A stretch of DNA of 64,000 nucleotides, taken from Bacteroidaceae bacterium. GTDB lineage: Bacteria > Bacteroidota > Bacteroidia > Bacteroidales > Bacteroidaceae. The notes beneath the pieces were generated by a model, which was not told the origin of the DNA, made no database searches, and worked only from the letters and a program-made list of their open reading frames with translations. The position numbers and the translations under genes were made by a program. The stretch lies in assembly GCA_017560125.1 (NCBI GenBank), contig JAFYOS010000018.1, positions 1 through 64,000 of the forward strand, in the 5' to 3' direction. Below, in pieces: positions 28,261-37,136 of the stretch (positions are counted from its first letter, which is position 1; each line of letters begins with the position of its first letter).

Positions 28261-31200
28261 ATGAAACATTTATTTTACACAACTATAATCCTGTTTGCAG
28301 CAGTGCTTTCGTTGCATGCACAGATTATACCCGAAGAGAATGCCGTTTACCGATTGGTAAATGCCGGTAGAACAAATGCTGTAATGACGGAAGATATTAC
28401 GGCGCACAACATCTATTGTACCGACAACGGTGGCGATGAAAGCTACAATCAGCTGTGGCAGTTCAAGAAGAGCGGTCAGGGCTGGAATATACAAAATGTA
28501 AATACAGGATACTACGTGCAGAACCAATCTACCGTATATGCCCTCTTTACAACAGCTACCACCCCCAAGGTGTTTTATGTATCGCAGAACAGCACCATAG
28601 CCGGTAAGTATAATATAGTAAACACCAACGGCGGTAATTTCGGTATGCACTGCGATGCTGCCTACGACGTTGTACCCTGGTATTCGGGTACCGATAATAC
28701 CCCAGGCGGTTCGGAATGGATATTCGAAAAGGTTGAATTGTCCGAAGAGAAGATAACCGAGATACGTGCAAAATACAACGAATTCAACGATGTTATTGTA
28801 AATAAGGACAAGGTTATTTCGGCCTATACAAAACTGTTCGAGGATGACCTTTGCACCACGCTCAAGAGCGAATATGCCTCTATGAGCGACGCCGAGCTCG
28901 AAGCGGCAATGAGCGACTGTAACAGCACCCTCGTTGCAGCTGCAAAAAAGATAAAGAACGATTCGTGGGCTGCACGCGAAAAGGAATTCCGTGTTCACAC
29001 CTACGAACCCTATAGCAATCCCGATTATTGGGCAACAAAAATAAATATCAGAAAATATTCGTGGCTCAACAACCCCACAGGTATATATGCAAACACCGGC
29101 GATGTAGTCTATGTATTCGTCGGAGCGGATATCCCCACAGGTGCTACATTGCAGATTGATGCTATTACCGGAAATTCACCCTCGGGCACCAGAACAGAGC
29201 TCAAGAAGGGTATGAATATAGTAGCCGTGTCACGCGACGCGCAGAGCCTCTTCATTCTCTATACAGCCGATACAAGCGGCGATAAAGTACTATCTGATTT
29301 CGCTTCCCTCCCCATCCACATCGAGGGTGGAGTAGTGAATGGTTACTGGGACAAGAGCCGTCACACCGATGCCGATTGGGTGGACATCACACGTAACCTT
29401 GCCACACATCGTTTCATGGTGGTGAAGGGTGACCACCACCTCTTCTTCATGAACCGCGAGTATATGATCGCCGATAACTGTTGCAAGAACACAATTACCG
29501 ACGCCATCGGCTGGTGGGACAATATGTCTATGTGGCAGCAGGAGCTTTTGGGCATCGAGGAGTACAAGCCTTCGCGCTTCAATAACAAGCAGTGTGCCAT
29601 TTCGCTCTCTACGGGCTACCAGTCGGCTACCGACTACCGCACACAGTATGCCGAAAACTACATCACCAATCTGCTCCCATATAGCAGAATGATGTCCAAC
29701 GGCGACAATGTGTGGGGCCCCGCACACGAGAACGGACACATTCACCAGTATGGAATAAACATGATTGCATGTTCCGAGGTCAGCAACAACCTCTTCTCGA
29801 ACCTCACTCTCTACAAGCTCGGAAAATATATGTCGCGCGGAGGCAAGGTTTCGGATATGGTGGCAGCGTATGAGGATAATATAGCATTCCCCGCGCGTGA
29901 CATCAATTACACACTGCGCATGTTCTGGCAGCTCTATCTCTACTATCATGTAGCAGGTAACAACCCCCAGTTCTATCCCACACTGTTCAAGATACTTCGC
30001 AACGATCCCATGAAGAAGACATCAGGCTCGCTCAACTATGCACGCTACGACCTTCTCCACTTTGCCGAGAAGTGCTGCGAGGCATCGGGCGAGGACATGA
30101 CAGATTTCTTCGAGGCGTGGGGATTCTTTGTACCAATGAACAGAGCCCAGTTCGATGATTATGGAACATATCAGCTCACATCAACACAGAGCATGATAGA
30201 CACCACTAAGGTGCGTATTTCGAAATACACCAAGAAGGCCGGTGCCATACAGTTCATCGAAGACCGCGTGCGTCACGAGCTTCGTGGCGATGGAGCAGAG
30301 GGTTACAAAGTGACAAACGGCGTTGCAGTGGGCGAGGCTGGTGATGTAGGTCACTACACAGCCTTTGTTCCCGACTCGATGAACCAGTCGGCAATCGGTT
30401 ACGTATATTCCAAGGCCGGAAAAACAGTCGATTTCTCTAAGGGAACAGGCGCTGTAGGCTTCAAGATTTATGACACCGATGGTCGTTTGCTTACATTCTC
30501 GAACTACACTTCAATAGAGCTTTCCGACGAGGTTGCTACCAAAGAGATTGTTATCATGGCAGTGGCTGCCAACGGCACCGAGACCGTCGTTAATTCGAAA
30601 ATAAATGGTAGCGAAGAGGATCAGATTGAGGCGCTCAACGATGCTATCGCTTCGGCACAGAGCATTATCAAGCTCAAAGACAAGGGCAATAAGTATGTAG
30701 GTTACTACTACGAAAGCGTGCTCGAAAACCTTGTAGCCACATCGGATAGCGCCAAGGCTGCCATCGACGACAAAGACCAGAGTGTGCGTACTTACGGTCA
30801 GTGGGCTGCGCTCATCGATCAGGAGATAAATGTAATATTGGCCAACCCCGATGCACGTGTGAAGATACATTCGGGCAATTCGTACCAGCTGAAGAATATG
30901 CTCTACTCGGGATATTCAATGTACAACAATTCGGGCAATATCGTTTGCGAGAGCGGAACCAAGAATGCCAAGTACAGAGCATTCCAGTTCGTTTCCACAG
31001 GCAAGCAGAATGAATATTACATTTCGAACAACGGTAGCTACATAAATACCGTGGCTACAAGCTCGCAGACAAAGGCATCTACCACTTCGCAGTCGTCTGC
31101 ATTGAAATTCACGGTAGGTGAGGCCGGCGACGGTAAATACTATGTATGCGTTACAGGTGAGAGCATGAAATCGCTCCATTGCGATGCTGCCAAGAAGGTT

Positions 31201-31665
31201 GTAGGATGGAACACCACTGCGGATGCATCGCTGTGGCAGCTTGTTGCCGTAGATCAGCAGAAGGAGCTTGCCGACGTTGCAGAGCTTGAAGCCCTTATGG
31301 CCGAGGCAAACACCATCTATGGCGATATAGTCGATTCAACAGCTGCTTCAATCACCTTCAAACAGGGTGTGGAAGTGACAAGCACCACACTTGCCGAGGA
31401 TGTAGCCGCCATGATGGACAAGGTAGCTGAGTCGCAGTCTGTAATAACCAAAAAGTATTACGAGCAGTGTCCCAAGCTCATCACCACTCTTGCCGAAATA
31501 GTAGCAAAAGTGAAGGCGGGATATACCGTAAGCACAGGAATAGGTAATGTGATATTCGACGAGAAGGATAGCGTGATATACGATATTCGCGGACGAAAAA
31601 TTAAGCAGATTACCAATCCTGGATTCTATATTATAAACGGCGAAAAAGTATATATAAGCAAATAA
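28261..31665 (+). CDS. M60-family (enhancin/mucinase-like) metallopeptidase, copy 1
   Basis: A secreted 1,134-residue zinc protease. The order is: signal peptide (to about residue 20, LSLHAQ), ricin/beta-trefoil-like lectin region (about 25-160), helical linker, and peptidase M60 region (about 240-640) with HENGH at 489-493 and the third zinc ligand Glu506 in CSEVSNN. A beta domain (about 680-780), a helical FIVAR-like region (about 790-860), a second lectin-like domain (about 870-1000) and a sorting-signal-like tail with VIYDIRGRKIKQ and FYIINGEKVYISK follow. Known M60 enzymes of gut bacteria cut O-glycosylated mucins. It is followed by a terminator and a paralogous gene. Confidence 0.88.
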   Translation: MKHLFYTTIILFAAVLSLHAQIIPEENAVYRLVNAGRTNAVMTEDITAHNIYCTDNGGDESYNQLWQFKKSGQGWNIQNVNTGYYVQNQSTVYALFTTATTPKVFYVSQNSTIAGKYNIVNTNGGNFGMHCDAAYDVVPWYSGTDNTPGGSEWIFEKVELSEEKITEIRAKYNEFNDVIVNKDKVISAYTKLFEDDLCTTLKSEYASMSDAELEAAMSDCNSTLVAAAKKIKNDSWAAREKEFRVHTYEPYSNPDYWATKINIRKYSWLNNPTGIYANTGDVVYVFVGADIPTGATLQIDAITGNSPSGTRTELKKGMNIVAVSRDAQSLFILYTADTSGDKVLSDFASLPIHIEGGVVNGYWDKSRHTDADWVDITRNLATHRFMVVKGDHHLFFMNREYMIADNCCKNTITDAIGWWDNMSMWQQELLGIEEYKPSRFNNKQCAISLSTGYQSATDYRTQYAENYITNLLPYSRMMSNGDNVWGPAHENGHIHQYGINMIACSEVSNNLFSNLTLYKLGKYMSRGGKVSDMVAAYEDNIAFPARDINYTLRMFWQLYLYYHVAGNNPQFYPTLFKILRNDPMKKTSGSLNYARYDLLHFAEKCCEASGEDMTDFFEAWGFFVPMNRAQFDDYGTYQLTSTQSMIDTTKVRISKYTKKAGAIQFIEDRVRHELRGDGAEGYKVTNGVAVGEAGDVGHYTAFVPDSMNQSAIGYVYSKAGKTVDFSKGTGAVGFKIYDTDGRLLTFSNYTSIELSDEVATKEIVIMAVAANGTETVVNSKINGSEEDQIEALNDAIASAQSIIKLKDKGNKYVGYYYESVLENLVATSDSAKAAIDDKDQSVRTYGQWAALIDQEINVILANPDARVKIHSGNSYQLKNMLYSGYSMYNNSGNIVCESGTKNAKYRAFQFVSTGKQNEYYISNNGSYINTVATSSQTKASTTSQSSALKFTVGEAGDGKYYVCVTGESMKSLHCDAAKKVVGWNTTADASLWQLVAVDQQKELADVAELEALMAEANTIYGDIVDSTAASITFKQGVEVTSTTLAEDVAAMMDKVAESQSVITKKYYEQCPKLITTLAEIVAKVKAGYTVSTGIGNVIFDEKDSVIYDIRGRKIKQITNPGFYIINGEKVYISK

Positions 31666-31680
31666 ATACTACCCACAGAT

Positions 31681-31710
31681 GATAGTGCGTCCCATAAAGG
31701 GCGCACTATC
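31681..31710 (+). terminator. Hairpin terminator between the first two M60 genes
   Basis: GATAGTGCGTCC pairs with GGGCGCACTATC (one G-T wobble) around a 6-nt loop, followed by a T-rich stretch. It may only partly separate the two paralogues. Confidence 0.75.
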
Positions 31711-31743
31711 ATTGTTATTTTCGAAAAATATAAACCAAACAAT

Positions 31744-34700
31744 ATGAATCGTTATTTTTATCTATTTATTTCATTCTTTATTGGTGTGCTTACAGTGGGA
31801 GCACAGAATTTTCCCGAGGATGGTGCCATATATCGCATATCGAACACCGTCAGGGACAATTCGGTGTTGGTAGAGAATTACATGACACACCAACTGAAGG
31901 GTGGAACAAAAAAAGAGGGCGAGGCTGCCCAGTTGTGGCTTTTCAAGCAGAATGGCGAGGGCTGGAACATACAGAACGTGTTCACCGGCCGCTACATTAA
32001 GATAGAGACCAGCAACAGCAAGCTCTATACAACCGACACCGAGGATGTCGCACTGGATGTCTTCTATGTATCGCGCAATAATAACTACACCACTGAGTGC
32101 TACAATATCGTGAACAATAAGGGTGGAAATTATGGTATCCACTGCGAGACAGATGGCGACATAGTGCCTTGGTACGCCTCTACAAGCTCGTTTGACGGCT
32201 CGGAATGGACATACGAAAAGGTCGATTTTACGGCAGAGGATATAGCCAAGGTGCGCGAAAATTATTATAAATTCAACGAGCTTCTGAGCAACCGCGAGCA
32301 GATAATGGAGAAGTACTCGGCCTTTTTCGAGGACGAATCATGCTCACAGCTCAAGAGCGAGTACACCTCTATGAGCGACGATGAGCTCACAGCGGCTATG
32401 GAAGGCTGTGGCGAGTCACTTATTTCCATTGCCCTAAAGGTGAAGAATGGCTCATGGGGTAAGCGCGAGCTCGAATTCCGTGTAAATTCTTATGGTCCTT
32501 ACACTGACCCCGACTACTGGGGCGAGAAGCTCAAGACCAAGTACTACTCGTGGCTCAACAACCCCACAGGCATCTGTGCCGATGCTGGAGATATGCTCTA
32601 TATCTTCGTGGGTAAGGAGCCCAAGGAGGGCTCTACTCTTGAGCTCGACCTCATCAACGAGAACAACCACAAGACCGAGCGTGTGCAGCTTAAAAAGGGC
32701 CTCAATATCATTCCTGTGGTCAAGAGCGACCGCTCGCTCTTCATCGTCTATACAGCCGATACAAAGAAGGACTACGTTCTAGCCGATTTTGATTCCATCC
32801 CCATTCACATCGAGGGTGGTTATGTAAATGGTTACTGGGACAAGGGACGCCACAACGATGCCGACTGGGTAGATATCACCCGCAACCTGGCCAAGCATAA
32901 ATACATATTCATCAAGGGCGACTATATGATGCTCTTCATGAACCGCTCGTTGCTTATTTCATCCGATGTGTGCCCCAATACCATCAGCGATGCAATCAAC
33001 TGGTGGGATAATATGTCTATGTGGCAGCAGGGCATCATGGGACTGGAGGAGTATATTCCTTCGCGTTTCAATAACAGGCAGTGCGGCGTTTCGTACGAGG
33101 GTAGCGGACTGATGTCGGCAACCAACCACGTAACCAATTATGTCGAAACCTGCCTCCACGATGTAATGTCGTACGAGGATGTGATGGAGACCAGTGGACA
33201 CTGCTGGGGACCTTCGCACGAGGTGGGACACGTACATCAGGGTGCGATAAACATGATTGGCTGCACCGAGGCGAGCAACAACCTCTTCTCGAATATTGTC
33301 CTGTTCAATCTGGGCAAGTTTGTTACATGGGGCGACGGTGTCGATGTGATGGCTGAATACTACGTGGATGATGTCGCATGGAGCCTTCAGGGCATCGGAC
33401 TGAAGATGCGCATGTTCTGGCAGCTCTATCTCTATTACCATGTGGCAGGAAACAATCCCGATTTCTATCCCACGCTCTTCAAGCTGTTGCGCAAGGATCC
33501 CATGGAGAAGACATCGGGCAGCAGCAACGACAACAGCGCACGCAACGACCTTCTGAAATTTGCCGAGAAGTGCTGCGAGGCATCGGGTGAGGATATGACC
33601 AAGTTCTTCGAGGCATGGGGCTTCTTCAAGCCTATGTCGCGCGCAGTCATCGATGATTACGGTACATGGGTGATAAATTCAACCACCCGCATGATAAGCG
33701 ACACCAAGAAGAAACTGGCAAAATATACCAAGAAGGCGGCTGCGATAGAATTTATCGAGGATCGTGTAGCACCCACACTCCGCACCGACGGCGGCGAGGG
33801 ATACAAGCTCGAATATGTAGAGGGTAAGTTCGGCGAGCTCGGTCTTTACACAGCCTATATGACCGATTCAATCGATGTGGTGGCAAACGGTTATGTCTAT
33901 ACAAAATCGGGCAAGCAGATAACCTTCTCAAAGGGTGGCAGCGGTGCAGTAGGTTTCAAGGTGTATAACAGCAACGACGAGCTGCTCACATTCACCAACA
34001 GATATTATGTCAACCTCACCGACGAAATGATATCACAGGAGTTCAAGGTGGTGGCTGTGTCGGCCAACGGCACCGAAACTGTGCTGAAAACAAAGAACGA
34101 GGGCACCGAGGAGGAGCAGTTCGAATCGTTGAACGAAGCCATAGCATCGGCCGAATCATATCTTAAAATGAAGGACACTGCCTCGAAGAATGTAGGCTAC
34201 TTCTTCGAAACGGTTCTTATAGACCTTACAGCAGTTACAGATAGCGCGAAAGCCGTTGTAGAGCACAAAGACCAGAGCGTGCGTACATATGGCCAGTGGG
34301 CTATTCTCATCGACAAGGAGATATCGGAGCTATTGGCCAACCCCGACAGTCGCGTGAAGATACAATCGGGTAATACCTACCAGTTGTACAATATACGATA
34401 TACCGATTATACAATGTACTGCGAGTCGGGTAAGCTTACATGCCAAAAAGGTACATCAACCCCCAAGGCACGTCGTTTCACATTTACCTCCACAGGTAAA
34501 GAGAACGAATATTACATTTCGAACAACAGTTCCTATATAAATTTCATAGGCCGCAGCCAGCAGGCAACAGCATCTACCACCAAAAAGAGCGAGGCACTGA
34601 AATTTACCGTAGGCGAGCACGGAGTGGGCCGGACATACATCTATAAGAGCGGTGATACCGACCTTGGAATCCATAGCAGCCAGCAGTATGTAATCGTTGG

Positions 34701-35163
34701 CTGGAACCACGACGAAGAGCCTTCGCTGTGGCGTCTTGTAACCGTTGATGCCAAAAAAGAGAAAGCCGATGCGGCTGCATTGAACGAGCTCATAGACGAG
34801 GCAACCGGAATATACTATTCTATAGTGGATACCACCAACGCGGGCTCTGTTACATTCAACGATGGCGTCGAGGTGGTGAGTGCTACCCTTGCAGCCGATG
34901 TAGAGGCCATGATGGCCAAGGTGGCCGATTCACAGGAGGCTGTTACCAATAAATACTATAACCTGTGCCCCGCGCTCATAGAGGAGCTCACAGCGGCTAT
35001 TGCCACCGTGAAGGCTGGTTACACCGTGAATACCGGCATAGGCAATATTGCCATCGACGAAAAGGCATCTACCATATACGATATCCGCGGCCGCAAGGTG
35101 GAGCGTATAACCGCTTCGGGTTTATATGTGGTCGATGGCAAGAAGGTGTATGTAAATAAATAG
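31744..35163 (+). CDS. M60-family (enhancin/mucinase-like) metallopeptidase, copy 2
   Basis: A 1,139-residue paralogue of the preceding gene with the same layout: signal peptide ending GVLTVGAQ, ricin-like N-terminal domain (GWNIQNVFTGRYIK), M60 region with HEVGH at 492-496 and the downstream Glu509 in CTEASNN, beta domain, helical region (HKDQSVRTYGQWA shared with copy 1), a second lectin-like domain, and a type IX-like tail (YDIRGRKVERITASGLYVV). Active-site residues are intact, so both copies should be active. The best-conserved parts are the M60 core and tail and the most divergent parts the lectin regions, which may change glycan preference. It ends at a perfect terminator hairpin. Confidence 0.88.
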   Translation: MNRYFYLFISFFIGVLTVGAQNFPEDGAIYRISNTVRDNSVLVENYMTHQLKGGTKKEGEAAQLWLFKQNGEGWNIQNVFTGRYIKIETSNSKLYTTDTEDVALDVFYVSRNNNYTTECYNIVNNKGGNYGIHCETDGDIVPWYASTSSFDGSEWTYEKVDFTAEDIAKVRENYYKFNELLSNREQIMEKYSAFFEDESCSQLKSEYTSMSDDELTAAMEGCGESLISIALKVKNGSWGKRELEFRVNSYGPYTDPDYWGEKLKTKYYSWLNNPTGICADAGDMLYIFVGKEPKEGSTLELDLINENNHKTERVQLKKGLNIIPVVKSDRSLFIVYTADTKKDYVLADFDSIPIHIEGGYVNGYWDKGRHNDADWVDITRNLAKHKYIFIKGDYMMLFMNRSLLISSDVCPNTISDAINWWDNMSMWQQGIMGLEEYIPSRFNNRQCGVSYEGSGLMSATNHVTNYVETCLHDVMSYEDVMETSGHCWGPSHEVGHVHQGAINMIGCTEASNNLFSNIVLFNLGKFVTWGDGVDVMAEYYVDDVAWSLQGIGLKMRMFWQLYLYYHVAGNNPDFYPTLFKLLRKDPMEKTSGSSNDNSARNDLLKFAEKCCEASGEDMTKFFEAWGFFKPMSRAVIDDYGTWVINSTTRMISDTKKKLAKYTKKAAAIEFIEDRVAPTLRTDGGEGYKLEYVEGKFGELGLYTAYMTDSIDVVANGYVYTKSGKQITFSKGGSGAVGFKVYNSNDELLTFTNRYYVNLTDEMISQEFKVVAVSANGTETVLKTKNEGTEEEQFESLNEAIASAESYLKMKDTASKNVGYFFETVLIDLTAVTDSAKAVVEHKDQSVRTYGQWAILIDKEISELLANPDSRVKIQSGNTYQLYNIRYTDYTMYCESGKLTCQKGTSTPKARRFTFTSTGKENEYYISNNSSYINFIGRSQQATASTTKKSEALKFTVGEHGVGRTYIYKSGDTDLGIHSSQQYVIVGWNHDEEPSLWRLVTVDAKKEKADAAALNELIDEATGIYYSIVDTTNAGSVTFNDGVEVVSATLAADVEAMMAKVADSQEAVTNKYYNLCPALIEELTAAIATVKAGYTVNTGIGNIAIDEKASTIYDIRGRKVERITASGLYVVDGKKVYVNK

Positions 35164-35186
35164 TTCCATCTATATACAGATAGTGC

Positions 35187-35222
35187 GATGGTGTGCCGAA
35201 TAAATCGGCACACCATCTTTTT
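35187..35222 (+). terminator. Intrinsic terminator after the second M60 gene
   Basis: A perfect 13-bp stem (GATGGTGTGCCGA / TCGGCACACCATC) with a 5-nt loop is followed by TTTTTT. Confidence 0.92.
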
Positions 35223-35251
35223 TGCGGGTTGTGGCTTTTATATTATCTTCG
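35221..35251 (+). promoter_or_regulatory. Promoter for the small secreted protein gene
   Basis: TTTG at 35221-35224 and TATCTTCG at 35244-35251 are 19 nt apart. The -33 box overlaps the T-tail of the preceding terminator, so the gene is independently transcribed. Confidence 0.65.
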
Positions 35252-35276
35252 CATCGTAAAAATGTATATTCGGGTA

Positions 35277-35675
35277 ATGAAGAATCTTCATATATTGTTT
35301 ATAGCGCTTTTTATAGCTATAATGGGCTTTGTGTTCTTGTCGGTCGATTGCGGTGGGGATGCATCGGATTCTTGTGCCACGAAATATAATGTAGAGCAGG
35401 GGAGTATATCTTCGTCATCTATTCCCAATATACAGGACGGTGAAGTTGCCAATGGAATATCTTTCCCTGTGCAGCTATCTTTGCGGAATAATTCTACCAA
35501 TTCGTTACGATTAAGAAATACATCGTCGCCTATTCTCATTTCGGGTAAATTATATCACCGAAACAGCACCCGCGTAGGCGATTCCTATTCAAAACAGTAC
35601 GAACTATCGTCACCATTCTTCTGTACACCTCCATGCGAATATTATATATTTGCTTTGAGGCGTCTTATCATTTAG
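35277..35675 (+). CDS. Small exported protein of unknown function
   Basis: A 132-residue protein that I do not recognise. From ATG 35277 it begins MKNLHILFIALFIAIMGFVF, an uncleaved or Sec-type signal segment, followed by a Ser/Asn-rich, low-charge region (residues 27-95) and a C-terminal CTPPCEYYIFALRRLII with a Cys pair. The C-terminal hydrophobic/basic ending looks like a beta-strand with a final basic motif. A start at 35262 (MYIRVMKNL) is also possible. A good promoter and a position after the M60 pair argue that it is real. Composition is more AT-rich than its neighbours. No function is proposed. Confidence 0.6.
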   Translation: MKNLHILFIALFIAIMGFVFLSVDCGGDASDSCATKYNVEQGSISSSSIPNIQDGEVANGISFPVQLSLRNNSTNSLRLRNTSSPILISGKLYHRNSTRVGDSYSKQYELSSPFFCTPPCEYYIFALRRLII

Positions 35676-35772
35676 CATATAATTGTTTTCGTTTTTTTAT
35701 CTATTGAGCGGCTTTTATAACGAGAGCCGCCGGTTAGTTATTTATCCAATTTTATAAAACACAACAATTATT

Positions 35773-36294
35773 ATGTCAACACAAATATATCAATTCTCGT
35801 CAATGAGAATACAACACAACGATATTGTTAAAATAACAGATATAAAGAATATTACACTCTCTATTTTGGGATTTCTGCTTTCAATAGCGATGATTGGCGT
35901 GGCATCTGTGGCATCCATAGAGAATGATTCGGTAAATATGGCCCTTCTTACAGTGGGAGGCATATTATTCGTATTTTCATTCTACCTGATATTGAATAAC
36001 AGGAAAAAGTTGGTCTATCGTCCCACTAAAAGCGATTTAAGGCATTATATATGCTATGTTGATTCATTATCCCGCATGGATGTGGAAAAGTGGATTGACG
36101 GGGAAATGGCGGCCTCTCTAATGACATTTGATGTAAAAAGCAATGGAACGCTTCGTTTGGATGCGGCTGTATCGGCAGATAAAAAATTCATTGCTGTGCA
36201 GCTATCCGAGTATGAAGCTCTGCGTTACGAACCATACAAGATTGCTTATATTACGGGTGAAAATGTTGCTACCGTAGCTTCCATATTCTCATAA
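35773..36294 (+). CDS. Hypothetical membrane protein with cytoplasmic C-terminal domain
   Basis: A 173-residue protein with no recognised family. It has two adjacent hydrophobic helices (about residues 29-52 and 57-76, TLSILGFLLSIAMIGVASVA and NMALLTVGGILFVFSFYLIL) flanked by basic residues (NNRKK), then a soluble domain of about 90 residues containing KWIDGEMAASL and KFIAVQLSEYEALRYEPY. By the positive-inside rule both termini face the cytoplasm. The AT-rich composition resembles the gene before it (97 nt upstream), hinting that the pair arrived or evolves together. A weak AT-rich leader precedes the ATG. Confidence 0.6.
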   Translation: MSTQIYQFSSMRIQHNDIVKITDIKNITLSILGFLLSIAMIGVASVASIENDSVNMALLTVGGILFVFSFYLILNNRKKLVYRPTKSDLRHYICYVDSLSRMDVEKWIDGEMAASLMTFDVKSNGTLRLDAAVSADKKFIAVQLSEYEALRYEPYKIAYITGENVATVASIFS

Positions 36295-36434
36295 TATTTT
36301 GTAGTTAGTTTTGTTATTGTTTATTGCTGCTTGGTGTGTGTGTCACATCGAGCAGCATTTTTTATATTCTTCCTATCACCATAATGAGTGAAATAGTTAT
36401 ATATTTGCATGCAAATTTTCAATATACAAACAGA

Positions 36435-37061
36435 ATGAAAGCAATAAGGAATATTTTACTTTGTGCAACTATGGTTGCTACAATGTCGTGCGGTCAATCG
36501 GCTCCCGAAGCGGCTGCCGATGGCGGTAACGCAGTTATCGAAAATATTATGTCGCGTCGCAGCATACGCAAGTACAAGCCCGAAACGGTCAGCCGTGAGG
36601 TGATGACACAAATCCTGGAGTGTGGTATAAATGCTCCCAACGGGCAGAACAAGCAGTCGTGGGAGGTGCGCGTGGTTGACAACCCTGCCACCATGGACGA
36701 GATAAAACAGATGATGGCAGCCTCGTTCCCCGAAGAGGAGGCCAAAAGGGTTACAAGCTGCTTCAGAGGCGCTCCTGTGATGGCATTCATCGCCCGCGAC
36801 CTGTCGTACGATTTTTCGGCATACGATTGCGGACTCCTTGCCGGAAACATGATGCTTTCGGCCAATTCGCTCGGCGTCGGTTCGGTGTGCCTTGGCAGCC
36901 CCGTACGCTTCATCAACGACAGCGAAGCATGCAAAGCTATATACGAAAAGCTCGGTTTTTCGCCCGGCTATAAGCTCGCTCTTTGTGTAGGTTTCGGATA
37001 TGCCGATGAAACCCCCGATGCGAAGCCGCGTGACCGTTCCAAATATAAATTTATCGATTGA
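36435..37061 (+). CDS. Nitroreductase-family lipoprotein
   Basis: A 208-residue FMN-dependent nitroreductase-fold protein. The start at 36435 gives a lipoprotein signal, MKAIRNILLCATMVATMSCGQ, with Cys as the lipidated residue, which is unusual for this normally cytoplasmic family. Nitroreductase signatures are RRSIRKYKPETVSRE (FMN-phosphate contact), APNGQNKQSWEV, and the C-terminal GLLAGNMMLSANSLGVGSVCLG. A TATATTTG -7 box at 36400-36407 lies just upstream. It may reduce quinones or nitro compounds in the periplasm or at the outer membrane. An extended frame from 36324 lacks the lipobox context and is rejected. Confidence 0.82.
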   Translation: MKAIRNILLCATMVATMSCGQSAPEAAADGGNAVIENIMSRRSIRKYKPETVSREVMTQILECGINAPNGQNKQSWEVRVVDNPATMDEIKQMMAASFPEEEAKRVTSCFRGAPVMAFIARDLSYDFSAYDCGLLAGNMMLSANSLGVGSVCLGSPVRFINDSEACKAIYEKLGFSPGYKLALCVGFGYADETPDAKPRDRSKYKFID

Positions 37062-37080
37062 TACAGATAAGCATGTAGCT

Positions 37081-37123
37081 TACATAAACGAGGGACTGCA
37101 ATTTGCAGTCCCTCGTTTATGTA
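37081..37123. terminator. 43-nt palindromic bidirectional terminator
   Basis: A perfect inverted repeat of 21-nt arms around a single central base (arms begin TACATAAACGAGGGACTG) lies between the convergent nitroreductase and GH95 genes. T-runs flank both ends. Confidence 0.9.
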
Positions 37124-37136
37124 TTCAATCGTGTCA

